Shown here: piece after piece, positions 30,424-40,361 of the stretch
Layout of the letters: each line of letters begins with the position of its first letter
Position numbering within the stretch: the stretch's first letter is position 1
NCBI RefSeq assembly: GCF_030410485.1
Contig: NZ_JAUHHC010000005.1
Span: 310,001-374,000, forward strand
Direction of reading: 5' to 3'
DNA from: Roseateles violae
GTDB taxonomy: Bacteria > Pseudomonadota > Gammaproteobacteria > Burkholderiales > Burkholderiaceae_C
DNA: 64,000 bases
Program-made: the position numbers and the translations under genes
The notes under the pieces: model-generated
What the model saw: the letters and a program-made list of their open reading frames with translations, nothing else
Database searches by the model: none
Told to the model about the DNA's origin: nothing

Positions 30424-31041
30424 TCAGGCCTGAGCCGCCTGCCGCGCCGCCCGCTGCTCGACGTCGTGGAACAGGCGCTGGGCGACCAGCTCCAGGAAGA
30501 AGAAGCCGAAGCGCGGGTTCTGGAAGTAGAGCTGGCGCACCTCGTCGTAGCTGATCAGCAAGAGCGTGCCGTCCTCGTCGCAGACCACCGTCTGCGTGCG
30601 CCGATGCGAGGGCGAGACCAGGCCCAGTTCGCCGATGAACTCGCCCTTGCCCAGCGGCACATCGGCCTCGACCGCGCGGAAACGCCCGTCCAGCACGAAG
30701 ACCATCTCCTTGCCCTCGTCGCCGAGCCTGAACAGCGTCTCGCCGGCGCGCATCAGGCGGCGGTGGCTGAACGGCTGCAGCCATTCGAGCGAGGCCGGCA
30801 CGCCCTGGATCGAGGCGCCGCGCAGCTCGCTGGTCAAGCGCAGCAACTGGCGCAAGCGCCAGATGTTCAGCGGCAGCAGGGTCAGGTGCAAGAGCAGCAC
30901 CGGGTAGACATGGCCCAGCGCCCCGTAGCTGATGAAGGCGAAGTTGGCGGCGATGCCGGCGATGCGCAGGCGCAGCATCGTCTTCATCGAGAAGGTCGCC
31001 AGCGTCAGCAAGGCGCCGAGATAGCCGAAGATTTCCGTCAT
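30424..31041 (-). CDS. Three-helix membrane protein with cyclic-nucleotide-binding domain
   Basis: 205 residues. Residues 1-65 contain about three membrane segments (IFGYLGALLTLATFS, IAGIAANFAFISYGALG, VLLLHLTLLPLNIW). A CNB fold follows at about 85-195: GETLFRLGDEGKEMVFVLDGRFRAV, the phosphate-binding-cassette-like GEFIGELGLVSPSHRRTQTV, and DEVRQLYFQNPRFGFFFLELVAQRL. There is no helix-turn-helix, so it is not a transcription factor. The layout, three helices then CNB, resembles the Popeye-domain architecture. Ligand and role are unknown. Confidence 0.82.
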   Translation of the reverse strand: MTEIFGYLGALLTLATFSMKTMLRLRIAGIAANFAFISYGALGHVYPVLLLHLTLLPLNIWRLRQLLRLTSELRGASIQGVPASLEWLQPFSHRRLMRAGETLFRLGDEGKEMVFVLDGRFRAVEADVPLGKGEFIGELGLVSPSHRRTQTVVCDEDGTLLLISYDEVRQLYFQNPRFGFFFLELVAQRLFHDVEQRAARQAAQA

Positions 31042-31185
31042 GCCGCCGCTCCACGCTGCCGGGGAAGCGGCATTGTGAGGCCGGCGGCGGCACGCCGAAT
31101 TCCGGGATCACGCCGACATTCGCCCGATCCGGGCGAAATGCGAACAAACAACCCATCGACCGGGCAGCGCCGGAACAGCCAACGC

Positions 31186-32505
31186 TCAGCCGCCGACGCT
31201 CTTCGTCAAGCGCATCTCGGCCGCCTGCGCATGGCCCTGCAGGCCCTCGCCATAGGCGAGCTCGGCGGCGATGGGCCCCAGCTTCTGCGCGCCGGCCTCG
31301 CTGACCTCGATCAGGCTCGAGCGCTTCTGGAAGTCATAGACGCCCAGCGGCGAGGAGAAGCGCGCGGTGCCCGAGGTCGGCAGCACATGGTTGGGGCCGG
31401 CGCAGTAGTCGCCCAGCGATTCGCTGGTGTAGGCACCGAGGAAGATCGCGCCGGCATGGCGCAAGAGCGGCTCCCAGCGCTGCGGCTCGGCGCTCGACAC
31501 CTCCAGGTGCTCGGGCGCGATGCGGTTGCTGATCTCGCAGGCCTCGTCCATCGAGCGGGTCTGGATCAACGCGCCGCGGCCGGCCAGCGAGGCACGGATC
31601 ACCGCCTCGCGCGGCATCGTCGGCAACAGGCGTGCGATCGCCTCGTGCACCTGGGCGATATAGCCGGCGTCGGGGCACAGGAGAATGCTTTGCGCCAGCT
31701 CGTCGTGCTCGGCCTGCGAGAACAGGTCCATCGCGACCCAGTCCGGCGGCGTCGTGCCATCGGCCAGCACCAGGATCTCGCTGGGGCCGGCGATCATGTC
31801 GATGCCGACCTGGCCGAACACATGCTTCTTCGCGCTGGCCACATAGGCATTGCCGGGGCCGGTGATCTTGTCGACGCGCGGCACCGTCGCCGTGCCGTAG
31901 GCCAGGGCCGCGACGGCCTGCGCGCCGCCGATCGTGAAGGCACGGTGCACGCCGGCCACATAGGCGGCGGCCAGCACCAGCGGGTTCTTCTCGCCCTTCG
32001 GCGTCGGCACGACCATGATGATCTCGGGCACGCCGGCCACCTGGGCCGGAATCGCGTTCATCAGGACGCTGCTCGGATAGGCCGCCTTGCCGCCCGGCAC
32101 ATAGATGCCGACGCGATCCAGCGGGGTCACCTTTTGCCCCAGCAAGCTGCCGTCCTCGTCGCGGTAGCTCCAGCTCTGGCCGCAGGCCTGCTTCTGCCGC
32201 TCGTGATAACTGCGCACGCGGGCGGCGGCGGCTTCCAGGGCCGCGCGCTGGGCCGGCGTGATCGCCTCGAAGGCGGCCTTCAGCTCCTCGCGCGTCAGTT
32301 CCAGCTCGCCCAGCGTGGTGGCCTGCAGATGATCGAAGCGCGCCGTGTACTCGAGCACGGCGGCGTCGCCACGCTGGCGCACATCGGCCAGGATCTCGGC
32401 CACCCGCTGCTCGATCGCCGAATCGGTCTCGGCCGACCAGTGCAGCACGCGCTGGAACTCGGCTTCGAAGTCGGGGGCGGTGGTGCTGAGCTGGCGGATG
32501 AGCAT
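31186..32505 (-). CDS. hisD: Histidinol dehydrogenase
   Basis: 439 residues. Two-step oxidation of histidinol to histidine. [53 protein letters not shown], the zinc-binding AEHDELAQ and [14 protein letters not shown] are all standard. It follows hisG by 12 bases. The 144 bases after its stop, before the membrane CNB gene, show nothing recognisable. Confidence 0.97.
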   Translation of the reverse strand: MLIRQLSTTAPDFEAEFQRVLHWSAETDSAIEQRVAEILADVRQRGDAAVLEYTARFDHLQATTLGELELTREELKAAFEAITPAQRAALEAAAARVRSYHERQKQACGQSWSYRDEDGSLLGQKVTPLDRVGIYVPGGKAAYPSSVLMNAIPAQVAGVPEIIMVVPTPKGEKNPLVLAAAYVAGVHRAFTIGGAQAVAALAYGTATVPRVDKITGPGNAYVASAKKHVFGQVGIDMIAGPSEILVLADGTTPPDWVAMDLFSQAEHDELAQSILLCPDAGYIAQVHEAIARLLPTMPREAVIRASLAGRGALIQTRSMDEACEISNRIAPEHLEVSSAEPQRWEPLLRHAGAIFLGAYTSESLGDYCAGPNHVLPTSGTARFSSPLGVYDFQKRSSLIEVSEAGAQKLGPIAAELAYGEGLQGHAQAAEMRLTKSVGG

Positions 32506-32517
32506 GGGATATAAAAA

Positions 32518-33165
32518 CTACTTCGGAATGGCGGAGGCGAAGGCGTCGATCAGCCGGCGCAGCGGCTCGCGCTTGAGCTTGAGCGCCGCCTGGTTGACGA
32601 CCAGGCGCGAGGAGATGTCCATGATGCGCTCGACCTCGATCAGGCGGTTGGCGCGCAAGGTGCCGCCGGTCGAGACCAGGTCGACGATCGCGTCGGCCAG
32701 GCCGGTCAGCGGCGCCAGCTCCATCGAGCCGTAGAGCTTGATCAGGTCCACATGCACGCCCTTGTCGGCGAAATGTTGGCGGGCGATCTCGGTGTACTTG
32801 GTGGCGACGCGGATGCGCGAGCCCTGCTGGACCGCGGTGGCGTAATCGAAGTCGTCGCGCACGGCCACGCTCATGCGGCAGCGCGCGATGTTCAGGTCCA
32901 GCGGCACGTACATGCCCGCTACGCCATGCTCGATCAGTACGTCGCGGCCGGCCACGCCGAGATCGGCGCCGCCGTACTGCACATAGGTGGGCACGTCGCT
33001 GGCGCGCACCAGCACGACGCGCACCTCCGGCTTGTTCGTCGCGAGGATCAGCTTGCGCGAGGTCTCCGGGTCTTCCAGCACCTCGATGCCGGCCGCCTTC
33101 AGCAGCGGCAAGGTCTCCTCGAAGATGCGGCCCTTGGACAGCGCCAGCGTGATCGTCGCACTCAT
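32518..33165 (-). CDS. hisG: ATP phosphoribosyltransferase, short form
   Basis: 215 residues: the short HisG lacking the C-terminal regulatory domain. Such enzymes need the HisZ subunit for feedback control, and hisZ is not in this window. [46 protein letters not shown] and [14 protein letters not shown] identify it. It lies 2 bases after murA. Confidence 0.96.
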   Translation of the reverse strand: MSATITLALSKGRIFEETLPLLKAAGIEVLEDPETSRKLILATNKPEVRVVLVRASDVPTYVQYGGADLGVAGRDVLIEHGVAGMYVPLDLNIARCRMSVAVRDDFDYATAVQQGSRIRVATKYTEIARQHFADKGVHVDLIKLYGSMELAPLTGLADAIVDLVSTGGTLRANRLIEVERIMDISSRLVVNQAALKLKREPLRRLIDAFASAIPK

Positions 33166-33167
33166 GC

Positions 33168-34439
33168 TCAGGACACCCGCTCGATGTCGGCGCCCAGCAG
33201 GCGCAGCTTGTCTTCCATGCGGTCGTAGCCGCGGTCCAGGTGGTAGATGCGGTCGACCGTGGTCTGGCCCTGGGCGACCAGGCCGGCGATGACGAGGCTG
33301 GCGGAGGCGCGCAGATCGGTGGCCATCACGGTCGCGCCGGACAGGCGCTCGACGCCGCTGACGACCGCCGTCGAGCCGTCGACCTCGATCCGGGCGCCCA
33401 GGCGCACCAACTCGTTGACGTGCATATAGCGGTTCTCGAAGATCGTCTCGCTGATCTTGGCCGCGCCCTCGGCGATGCAGTTGACCGCCATGAACTGCGC
33501 CTGCATATCGGTCGGGAAGGCCGGGTACTCGCTGGTGCGGAAACCGACCGCCTTGGGCCGGCCGGCGGCCTTGACGCGGATCGTGTCGGCGCCGGGAACT
33601 ATCGTCACGCCGGCCTCGCGCAGCTTGTCGATCACCGCGTCCAGGTGCTTGGCCTCGGCGTTCTTCAGGAGCACGTCACCGCCGGCGGCCGCGACCGCGC
33701 ACAGGAAGGTGCCGGCCTCGATGCGGTCCGGGATGATGCGGTGCGGGGTCTTGGGCGCGTGCAGCTTGTCCACGCCCTGGATGCGGATGCGGCTCGTGCC
33801 ATGGCCCTCGATCTTGGCGCCCATGCCGATCAGCATCTCGGCCAGGTCGCTGATCTCGGGCTCCTGGGCGGCGTTCTCGAGGATGGTCTCGCCCTCGGCC
33901 AGCGCGGCGGCCATCAGGAAGTTCTCGGTGCCGGTGACGGTGATCATGTCCGTCGTGATGCGGGCGCCCTTGAGCCGTCCGCCGGCGACCTTGGCATGGA
34001 TATAGCCATGCTCGACCGTGATCTCGGCGCCCATGGCCTGCAGGCCCTTGATGTGCTGGTCGACCGGTCGCGAGCCGATCGCGCAGCCGCCCGGCAGCGA
34101 GACCTTGGCCTGGCCGAAGCGGGCCAAGAGCGGGCCCAGGGCCAGGATGGACGCTCGCATGGTCTTGACCAGCTCGTAGGGCGCCTCGGGCTTGTCGACC
34201 GGGCCGGCGTTCAGCGTCACCTCGTCCGGGCGCGTCTCGCTGCGCTCGGCCGTCGCGCCCATATTGCGCAAGAGCTTCAGCATCGTCGCCACGTCATGCA
34301 GGCGCGGCACATTGTGCAGGGTGATCGCCTCGGCCGTCAGCAGCGCGGCGCAGAGCTCGGGCAGGGCGGCGTTCTTGGCGCCGGAGATGAGGACTTCGCC
34401 GGCCAGGGGGCGGCCGCCGCGGATGAGAAGTTTGTCCAT
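33168..34439 (-). CDS. murA: UDP-N-acetylglucosamine 1-carboxyvinyltransferase
   Basis: 423 residues. First committed step of peptidoglycan synthesis. [31 protein letters not shown] at the start, [24 protein letters not shown] with the PEP-binding Cys (the fosfomycin target), and the late [25 protein letters not shown] ending (DRGYDR here) are clear. Confidence 0.97.
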   Translation of the reverse strand: MDKLLIRGGRPLAGEVLISGAKNAALPELCAALLTAEAITLHNVPRLHDVATMLKLLRNMGATAERSETRPDEVTLNAGPVDKPEAPYELVKTMRASILALGPLLARFGQAKVSLPGGCAIGSRPVDQHIKGLQAMGAEITVEHGYIHAKVAGGRLKGARITTDMITVTGTENFLMAAALAEGETILENAAQEPEISDLAEMLIGMGAKIEGHGTSRIRIQGVDKLHAPKTPHRIIPDRIEAGTFLCAVAAAGGDVLLKNAEAKHLDAVIDKLREAGVTIVPGADTIRVKAAGRPKAVGFRTSEYPAFPTDMQAQFMAVNCIAEGAAKISETIFENRYMHVNELVRLGARIEVDGSTAVVSGVERLSGATVMATDLRASASLVIAGLVAQGQTTVDRIYHLDRGYDRMEDKLRLLGADIERVS

Positions 34440-34547
34440 GCTGTGCTTGGCTGGTGTCTGCTGGGGTGCAATCGCAGCGGTGGACAGGTGGCGCCCTCTT
34501 GCCGAAGCGCCAGACCGCCACCCGCCGCGCGTGCGGGTGAGGATCGA

Positions 34548-34820
34548 TCAGTGGTGGTGCTCGGTGCTCGCGTCTTGCGGGGCGGCGGCCCACTCGGCCG
34601 GGGTCAGCGTCTTCATCGACAGCGCGTGGATCTGCTCGCGCATGCGGTCGCCCAGCGCCCGGTAGACGCGCTGGTGACGCCGCACCCGGTTCAGGCCCTC
34701 GAACTCGCTGGAGACGATGGTGGCAAAGAAATGGCGGCCATCACCCTCGACCTGCAGCTCGGAGCATGCAAGGCCGGCGGCAATGTACTGCTGGACTTCG
34801 GCGGGGGTGGGATCGGCCAT
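34548..34820 (-). CDS. BolA family protein (IbaG-like)
   Basis: 90 residues. The BolA fold is seen in VQQYIAAGLACSELQVEGDGRHFFATIVSSEFEGLNRVRRHQRVYRALGDRMREQIHALSMKTLTP. The Cys/His pair and the MKTLTP ending fit the IbaG branch, which works with monothiol glutaredoxins in iron-sulfur handling. Its place before murA is conserved. A His-rich tail (EHHH) ends it. The 108 bases to murA hold an imperfect GC stem (34519-34539) without a T-run. Confidence 0.92.
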   Translation of the reverse strand: MADPTPAEVQQYIAAGLACSELQVEGDGRHFFATIVSSEFEGLNRVRRHQRVYRALGDRMREQIHALSMKTLTPAEWAAAPQDASTEHHH

Positions 34821-34845
34821 GATGCGTCGATTCTAAACGGCGCCT

Positions 34846-35625
34846 TCAGCTGCGGATCTTGTAGCCGCGGCGCAGCAGTTCCAGCGCGACGGCCGCGAGC
34901 ACGACGAAGGCGCCGGCGACCAGGCCCAGGCTGAGCCAGGGCGAGACGTCGCTGACGCCGAAGAAGCCGCGGCGGAAGCCGTCGATGATGTAGAAGAAGG
35001 GGTTCAGATGGCTGACGCCCTGCCAGAAGGCCGGCAGCGACTTGATCGAATAGAACACGCCGGACAGAAAGGTCATCGGCATGATGATGAAGTTCTGGAA
35101 GGCGGCGATCTGGTCGAATTTCTCGGCCCAGAGCCCGGCGATCAGGCCCAGGGTGCCCATGATGGCCGCGCCCAGCAGGGCGAAGGCGATGATCCAGAGC
35201 GGATTGGCCAGGCCCGGCGGCGCGAACCAGAAGGTCACGACGATGACGCCGAAGCCGACGACCAGGCCGCGCACGATCGACGCGCCGACATAGGCGGCGA
35301 ACCAGGCCCAGTGCGACAGCGGCGTCACCAGCAGGAACACGAGGTTGCCGGTGATCTTGCTCTGGATCAGGCTGGAGCTGCTGTTGGCAAAGGCGTTCTG
35401 CAGCACGCTCATCATCACCAGGCCCGGGATCAGGAAGCTGGTGTAGCCGACGGTGCCATAGACCTTCACATGGTCCTCCAGCACATGGCCGAAGATCAGC
35501 AGGTAAAGCACGGCGGTCAGCACCGGCGCGGCCACCGTCTGGAAGCTGACCTTCCAGAAGCGCAGCACCTCCTTGTAGAACAGGGTGCGGGCGCCCTGCA
35601 GCGTGAAAGCGTGGCTGGCGCTCAT
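34846..35625 (-). CDS. ABC-2 type transporter permease
   Basis: 259 residues with six hydrophobic segments. It begins in an amphipathic stretch (GARTLFYKEVLRFWKVSFQTVAAPVLTAVLYLLIFG), and the conserved ABC-2 region MTFLSGVFYSIKSLPAFWQGVSHLNPFFYIIDGFRRGFFG lies at about 185-225. It pairs with the ATPase gene by an ATGA overlap. This YadH-like exporter type has unknown cargo. Confidence 0.92.
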   Translation of the reverse strand: MSASHAFTLQGARTLFYKEVLRFWKVSFQTVAAPVLTAVLYLLIFGHVLEDHVKVYGTVGYTSFLIPGLVMMSVLQNAFANSSSSLIQSKITGNLVFLLVTPLSHWAWFAAYVGASIVRGLVVGFGVIVVTFWFAPPGLANPLWIIAFALLGAAIMGTLGLIAGLWAEKFDQIAAFQNFIIMPMTFLSGVFYSIKSLPAFWQGVSHLNPFFYIIDGFRRGFFGVSDVSPWLSLGLVAGAFVVLAAVALELLRRGYKIRS

Positions 35626-36554
35626 GCCGCGGCTCCTTGATGTTCTTCTTCTCTTTGCATCATCTCGATGAACACGTCTTCCAGATCGGCGCGGCCGATC
35701 TCCAGGTCTTCGATCGGGCAGGCGGCGGCGCGCAGGGTGCCCAGGATGGTCTCGACCTCGGCCGCGTCATGGGCCTTGATCTGCACGATGCGGCCGGTCA
35801 CCCGCGACTGCTCCAGCAGCGAGATCGGCAGCGCCGAATCGGTCTTGAAGCGCAGCATGGTCGAGGCCGTGCCCTTCAAGAGCGCCGAGGTGCTGTCCAG
35901 CGCGACGATGCGGCCGAGCTTGAGCATCGCGATGCGCTGGCACAGCGCCTCGGCCTCTTCCAGGTAATGCGTGGTCAGGAGCACCGTGTGGCCCTCGCGG
36001 TTCAGCCGCGCAATGAACTGCCACAGGGTCTGGCGCAGCTCGACGTCGACGCCGGCCGTCGGCTCGTCCAGCACGATCACCGGCGGCCGATGCACCAGCG
36101 CCTGCGCGACCAGCACGCGGCGCTTCATGCCGCCGGAAAGCTGGCGCATGTTCGCGTGCGCCTTGTCGGCCAGGCCCAGGTTCTCGAGCAGCTCGTCGAT
36201 CCAGGCCTCGTTGTTCTGCACGCCGAAATAGCCGCTCTGGATGCGCAGGGTCTCGCGCACGCTGAAGAAGGGGTCGAAGACCAGCTCCTGCGGCACGATG
36301 CCCAGCGCCTTGCGGGCGGCGGCATAGTCGTCGACGACGTCGTGACCCAGCACCTTGACGGCCCCGCCGCTGGCGCGGGCCAGTCCGGCCAGGATGCTGA
36401 TCAGGCTGGTCTTGCCGGCGCCATTGGGCCCCAGCAGGCCGAAGAACTCGCCCGGCTGGATGTCGAAGGACACGCCGTCGAGTGCCCTGACCCGGCCCCC
36501 TCGATAGGTTTTGCTGACATTCTGGAAGGAGATGGCGGGGGTCGTTGGATGCAT
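35622..36554 (-). CDS. ABC-2 type transporter ATP-binding protein
   Basis: 310 residues. Walker A GPNGAGKTS, Q-loop GIVPQELVFDPFF, signature LSGGMKRRV, Walker B VIVLDEPTAGVD and the switch His in TTHYLEEAE. A C-terminal extension of about 80 residues is typical of YadG/CcmA-like exporters. It is first in the leftward run ATPase - permease - bolA - murA - hisG - hisD. The start ATG is in GGATGCAT at 36554. Confidence 0.93.
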   Translation of the reverse strand: MHPTTPAISFQNVSKTYRGGRVRALDGVSFDIQPGEFFGLLGPNGAGKTSLISILAGLARASGGAVKVLGHDVVDDYAAARKALGIVPQELVFDPFFSVRETLRIQSGYFGVQNNEAWIDELLENLGLADKAHANMRQLSGGMKRRVLVAQALVHRPPVIVLDEPTAGVDVELRQTLWQFIARLNREGHTVLLTTHYLEEAEALCQRIAMLKLGRIVALDSTSALLKGTASTMLRFKTDSALPISLLEQSRVTGRIVQIKAHDAAEVETILGTLRAAACPIEDLEIGRADLEDVFIEMMQREEEHQGAAA

Positions 36555-36635
36555 GGCGGCGCATTGTAGGAAGGCGGCGAAAAACCTGCTCGGGGCGGCT
36601 GATGCCAGAATCCGCTCCCAGGAGACAAGCACTAC

Positions 36636-37295
36636 ATGGCCACCAAAAAGCCGCGCCGCACGGCGGAGCGCATCCTCGAAGTCACGCTGGACCTGTTCAA
36701 CCGCTTCGGTGAGCCCAATGTCTCGACCACGCTGATCTCGGCCGAGCTGAGCATCAGCCCCGGCAATCTCTACTACCACTACCCGGCCAAGGACGAGCTG
36801 ATCAACGCGCTGTTCAATCGCTACGAGGGCGAGCTGAACACCTTGCTGGAGGCGGCCGACCAGGTGCGCAATGTCGAGGACGCCTGGCTGTTCTTCCATA
36901 TGTTCTACGAGCTGATCTGGAAGCACCGCTTCCTCTACCGCGACCTGAACGATCTGCTGTCCAAGAACCGCCGGCTGGAGACGCATTTCCAGGCCGTGCT
37001 GGCCGCCAAGGGTCAGGCGATGCGGGCGGTGCTGGCCGGTCTGCAGCATGGCGGCGCGCTGGACATGGACGCGCGCGAGGCCGCGCCGACGGCCAATGCC
37101 ATGGTGGTGCTCTTGAGCTACTGGCTCAGCTACGAATACGTGCGTGACCCGCGCCATGCGCTGGAGCCCGAACGCGCCGGTGCGGCGCTGATGCGCGGCG
37201 CCTTCCATCTGCTGAGCCTGCTCCTGCCCTATCTGGAGCCGGCCTCCAAAGACCATCTCTACGCCCTCGCCGGCCAATACCAGCAACAAGCCTGA
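36636..37295 (+). CDS. TetR family transcriptional regulator
   Basis: 219 residues. An N-terminal helix-turn-helix (about 8-55; RILEVTLDLFNRFGEPNVSTTLISAELSISPGNLYYHYPAKDELI) and an all-helical ligand domain. AGGAGA lies 12 bases before the ATG. It diverges from the ABC exporter (81 bases between starts), so the exporter may be its target; no operator was identified. Confidence 0.9.
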   Translation: MATKKPRRTAERILEVTLDLFNRFGEPNVSTTLISAELSISPGNLYYHYPAKDELINALFNRYEGELNTLLEAADQVRNVEDAWLFFHMFYELIWKHRFLYRDLNDLLSKNRRLETHFQAVLAAKGQAMRAVLAGLQHGGALDMDAREAAPTANAMVVLLSYWLSYEYVRDPRHALEPERAGAALMRGAFHLLSLLLPYLEPASKDHLYALAGQYQQQA

Positions 37296-37327
37296 TCAAT
37301 TTGTCAATCAATCAAGGAGACAGCGCC

Positions 37328-38101
37328 ATGGCCAAGTGGACCGCCTTCCCATATGACAACAGCGCCTACCGCTACAACGCCGCGACGCTGAAGAAGCAGT
37401 GGGCGCGCCTGCATGCCGGCGATGCCGAGCCGTATCCGAAGGACGCCGCCGTGGTCGAGGCCTGGATTCATTTCCACGCCGGCGAGTTCCAGGCCGCCTA
37501 CGAGGCGGGCCTGGCCGCCGGCGGGGCCGGCATCAATGTCGCCAACAAGGCGCAGGCGATCTACGCGAACTACCTCGAGAAGAAGGAGAAGCTGAAGCTC
37601 GAGATGTTCCTTGAGATCGCCGAGCGGGCCGAAGCCCAGCAGGCCACCGAGCCCAAGAACCCCAACGCCTGGTACCAGCAGGCCTACGCGATCGGCCGCT
37701 ACGGCCAGGGCATCAGCGTCGCCAAGGCCCTGGCCCAGGGCCTGGGCAGCAAGGTCAAGAATGCGCTGGAGCGCACCATCGCGCTGGAACCCAAGCATGC
37801 CGACGCCCATATCGCGCTGGGCGCCTTCCATGCCGAGGTGATCGACAAGGTCGGCAAGCTCCTGGGCAAGACCCAGGGCGCCGATGCCGCCACCGGCCTG
37901 AAGATGTTCCAGCAGGCGCTGAAGCTGAACCCCACGAGCGCGATCGCGATGATCGAGCGCGCCAACGGCCTGGTGATGCTGGAGGGCGACAAGCGCATGA
38001 AGGAGGCCGAGCAGCTCTATGCCGACGCGGCCGCCTGCGAGGCGATGGACGCGATGGAACGGCTGGACGTGGAGCTGGCGCGGCAGGAGCTGGAAGAGTA
38101 G
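37328..38101 (+). CDS. TPR-like cytoplasmic protein of unknown function
   Basis: 257 residues. The ATG at 37328 was chosen because AAGGAG lies nine to ten bases before it; an in-frame start at 37301 lacks one. No signal peptide. TPR-type helices recur (NAWYQQAYAIGRYGQGISVAKALAQGLGSKVKNALERTIALEPKHADAHIALGAFHAEVIDKVG; GLKMFQQALKLNPTSAIAMIERANGLVML). It lies 32 bases after tetR and is probably cotranscribed with it. No specific role is known to me. Confidence 0.82.
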   Translation: MAKWTAFPYDNSAYRYNAATLKKQWARLHAGDAEPYPKDAAVVEAWIHFHAGEFQAAYEAGLAAGGAGINVANKAQAIYANYLEKKEKLKLEMFLEIAERAEAQQATEPKNPNAWYQQAYAIGRYGQGISVAKALAQGLGSKVKNALERTIALEPKHADAHIALGAFHAEVIDKVGKLLGKTQGADAATGLKMFQQALKLNPTSAIAMIERANGLVMLEGDKRMKEAEQLYADAAACEAMDAMERLDVELARQELEE

Positions 38102-38121
38102 GCGCCAGCCCACCCGGTCGC

Positions 38122-38463
38122 TCAGGCGCGCGGATCGAATCCGAAGACGCGCAATTCCTGATCGCAACGGCAGGCCTTGGCGATGCGCGCCGCCCAGGCC
38201 ACGGCCTCCTCGCGCGAGGGCAGTTCGAGCACGGCAAATCCGCCGTCCAGGCTCGGTGCCCAGGGGTAGCCGCCGGCGACCGCCTTGCCGTCCGCCGAGA
38301 CGAGCACGGGTGGCACCGACTCGTCGATCCCGCCGGCGAAGACATAGACCCCGGCGGTCTTGGCCTCTTCGATCACCGCGTGCGCGTCGCGGCCCACCGC
38401 TTCCATCTGCTCGTCGGGGACGACCATGGCCTTGCTGGGAAAGGAGATCAGGTACTTGGCCAT
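38122..38463 (-). CDS. YciI-like (YCII-related) protein
   Basis: 113 residues in a dimeric alpha+beta barrel fold. The beginning MAKYLISFPSKAM and FAVLELPSREEAVAWAARIAKAC are characteristic of the YCII-related/DUF1330-like group found beside sigma factors or alone. The enzymatic role is unclear. It converges with the TPR gene, 20 bases between stops. Confidence 0.78.
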   Translation of the reverse strand: MAKYLISFPSKAMVVPDEQMEAVGRDAHAVIEEAKTAGVYVFAGGIDESVPPVLVSADGKAVAGGYPWAPSLDGGFAVLELPSREEAVAWAARIAKACRCDQELRVFGFDPRA

Positions 38464-38518
38464 AAGGCTCCATTCATGAGGATAGCGAGCCCCCGCAAGG
38501 GCTCTCCATGGGCATGCA

Positions 38519-39952
38519 TCAGTCCCAGCCGTCGGCGCCCCAGGGCAGCATCAGGCTCAGCGTCAGCAGCTTCTCGAACTCCGGCGCGAAGTTGTCGACG
38601 ACGGCCTGCGGGTCGGGGCACAGGCCGCTGTCGGTGATCAGGCCGAACTGGACCTTGCCGGCATAGGTGAGGATGCTGACGCCGACGCCGATGTCGCCGG
38701 ACTGCGGCACCCAGAACATCACCCGCTCGACCGTGGCGCCGCAGAACTTCAGCGCCTCGGCCGGGCCCGGCACATTGGTCATCACCGCCGTCGCCTTCTT
38801 GGCGAAGATGCCCAGCATCGCGTGCTGCACCGGCTTGATCAAGAGGCCGGCGACCGACAGCAGGCCGAAGGCCATCACCGGCTGGAAGCTGCCCTTCAGC
38901 TCGTTCATCCGCGCGCGCACCGCGTACAGGCGCTCGACCGGATTGGCGATGCCGATCGGCAGCACCAGCGGCACGAGGCCGAAGCGGTTGCCCAGCTGGT
39001 AGGCCTTGTCCAAGGGGCGCAGATTGACCGGCACCATCGCGCGGATCTCCTTGCCCGTCGGGTCCTCGCCCTTGTCGGCCAGATAGCGGCCGATCGCGCC
39101 GGCCACGCAGCTCAAGAGCACGTCGTTGACCGAGGCATTAAGCGCCTTGCCGACGATCTTGACCGTGTCCAGCGCCAGGCCCTCGTCCCAGGCGACGCGC
39201 TTGTGCGGGCCGGGCTTGCCCTTCAGCCGCGTCGGCGAATCGTCGGGCATCAGCGCGAAGGCGGCAACGTCGCTGACCGCCTGGGCGCCGATGCGAGCCA
39301 CCTCCATCGAGCTGTCCACCGGCGAGGGCGTGTTGATCCAGGCCTCCATGGACTTGGCCGCGCCGGCGCCGGCCAGGCCGATCGCCTTGATGGTCAGGTC
39401 GCTGATCGGCCGCAGCAGCGCGTCGCCCAGCCAGTCCTGGTCGTCGCGCGGCTGCTGCTTGCGCGGCGGCGGCGCCTTGCCGCCGTCGGTGATCGACAGC
39501 ATCACCGAGATCAGCGCGATGCCGTCCGCAATGCAGTGGTGGATGCGCGCGATCAGCGCGCTGCGGCCCTCGTCCAGATTCTCGATCAGCTGGAACTGCC
39601 AGAGCGGATGCTCGGGGTCCAGCGCCTGGGCGGCCAACTCGCCGACGCGCTCCTTCAGCACGTCCTGGCGCTGCTGGCCGCGCAGCGGCAGCAGTTCCTC
39701 GGCGACCACATGGCGGGCAATGTCGAAGTCCTCGTCCTCCACCCATTGCGCGCCGAGCGCGTCCTCGACGACCTTCTGCCGAAAGCGCGTGTACTGCAAC
39801 AGCCGGTCCTGCACCCGCTCGCGCAGCGCGGCCAGCGTGATGCCGGGGCGGATGTACCAGACGCCGACGATCATCATCAGATTCGCCTCGGTGTCCATCC
39901 GCAGCCAGGCGGTGTCCACCTTGGACATGCGTTCCTGCATTGCTGGCGCCAA
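38519..39952 (-). CDS. Wax ester synthase/diacylglycerol acyltransferase (WS/DGAT)
   Basis: 477 residues. The active-site motif HHXXXDG is HHCIADG at 138-144. Later PVNLRPLDKAYQLGNRFG and TNVPGPAEALKFCG are the second WS/DGAT signature region. It uses acyl-CoA to make wax esters or triacylglycerol at the inner membrane. The start is probably TTG at 39952, because AAGGAG lies six bases upstream; ATG 39940 is the alternative. It is divergent from the acyl-CoA-binding protein gene (130 bases between starts). Confidence 0.92.
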   Translation of the reverse strand: MAPAMQERMSKVDTAWLRMDTEANLMMIVGVWYIRPGITLAALRERVQDRLLQYTRFRQKVVEDALGAQWVEDEDFDIARHVVAEELLPLRGQQRQDVLKERVGELAAQALDPEHPLWQFQLIENLDEGRSALIARIHHCIADGIALISVMLSITDGGKAPPPRKQQPRDDQDWLGDALLRPISDLTIKAIGLAGAGAAKSMEAWINTPSPVDSSMEVARIGAQAVSDVAAFALMPDDSPTRLKGKPGPHKRVAWDEGLALDTVKIVGKALNASVNDVLLSCVAGAIGRYLADKGEDPTGKEIRAMVPVNLRPLDKAYQLGNRFGLVPLVLPIGIANPVERLYAVRARMNELKGSFQPVMAFGLLSVAGLLIKPVQHAMLGIFAKKATAVMTNVPGPAEALKFCGATVERVMFWVPQSGDIGVGVSILTYAGKVQFGLITDSGLCPDPQAVVDNFAPEFEKLLTLSLMLPWGADGWD

Positions 39953-40082
39953 AGTCGTCTCCTTGCTCGAGCTTTCTTCTGTCTTCTAGAGTGTGCCGCC
40001 CAGACAATGCTGGGTAACATCCGCTGCGTCCATCCCGATTGTCACCAAGCCGCCAGCCCGGCCGCCCCAAGGAGAGGAAACA

Positions 40083-40334
40083 ATGAGCCTGAAAGAGCAA
40101 TTCGAAGCCGCCGTCGCGGCATCCAAGCAACTGCCCGAGCGTCCGGACAATATGACCCTGCTGAAGATCTATGCGCTGTACAAGCAGGGCAGCGCCGGCG
40201 ATGTGGACGGCAAGCGCCCCGGCTTCACCGATATGGTCGGCCGCGCCAAATGGGATGCCTGGAACGAGCTGAAGGGCACCTCGACCGACGAGGCGATGCA
40301 GCAGTACATCGACCTGATCGAGTCGCTGAAGTAA
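40083..40334 (+). CDS. Acyl-CoA-binding protein
   Basis: 83 residues, the standard ACBP length. LKEQFEAAVAASKQLPERPDNMTLLKIYALYKQGSAGDV and RAKWDAWNELKGTSTDEAMQQYI carry the Tyr and Lys residues that hold the CoA. AGGAGAGGA precedes the ATG. ACBPs buffer long-chain acyl-CoA; divergence from WS/DGAT suggests a supply role for storage-lipid synthesis. Confidence 0.95.
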   Translation: MSLKEQFEAAVAASKQLPERPDNMTLLKIYALYKQGSAGDVDGKRPGFTDMVGRAKWDAWNELKGTSTDEAMQQYIDLIESLK

Positions 40335-40361
40335 GCAAGGCCCGGCACCAGGGTGCCTGCG

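Noticed and set aside
30418..32514. A 698-codon plus-strand frame
   Set aside because: It is the antisense shadow of the CNB gene and hisD, with no domain and a His/Arg/Gln/Gly-rich composition.
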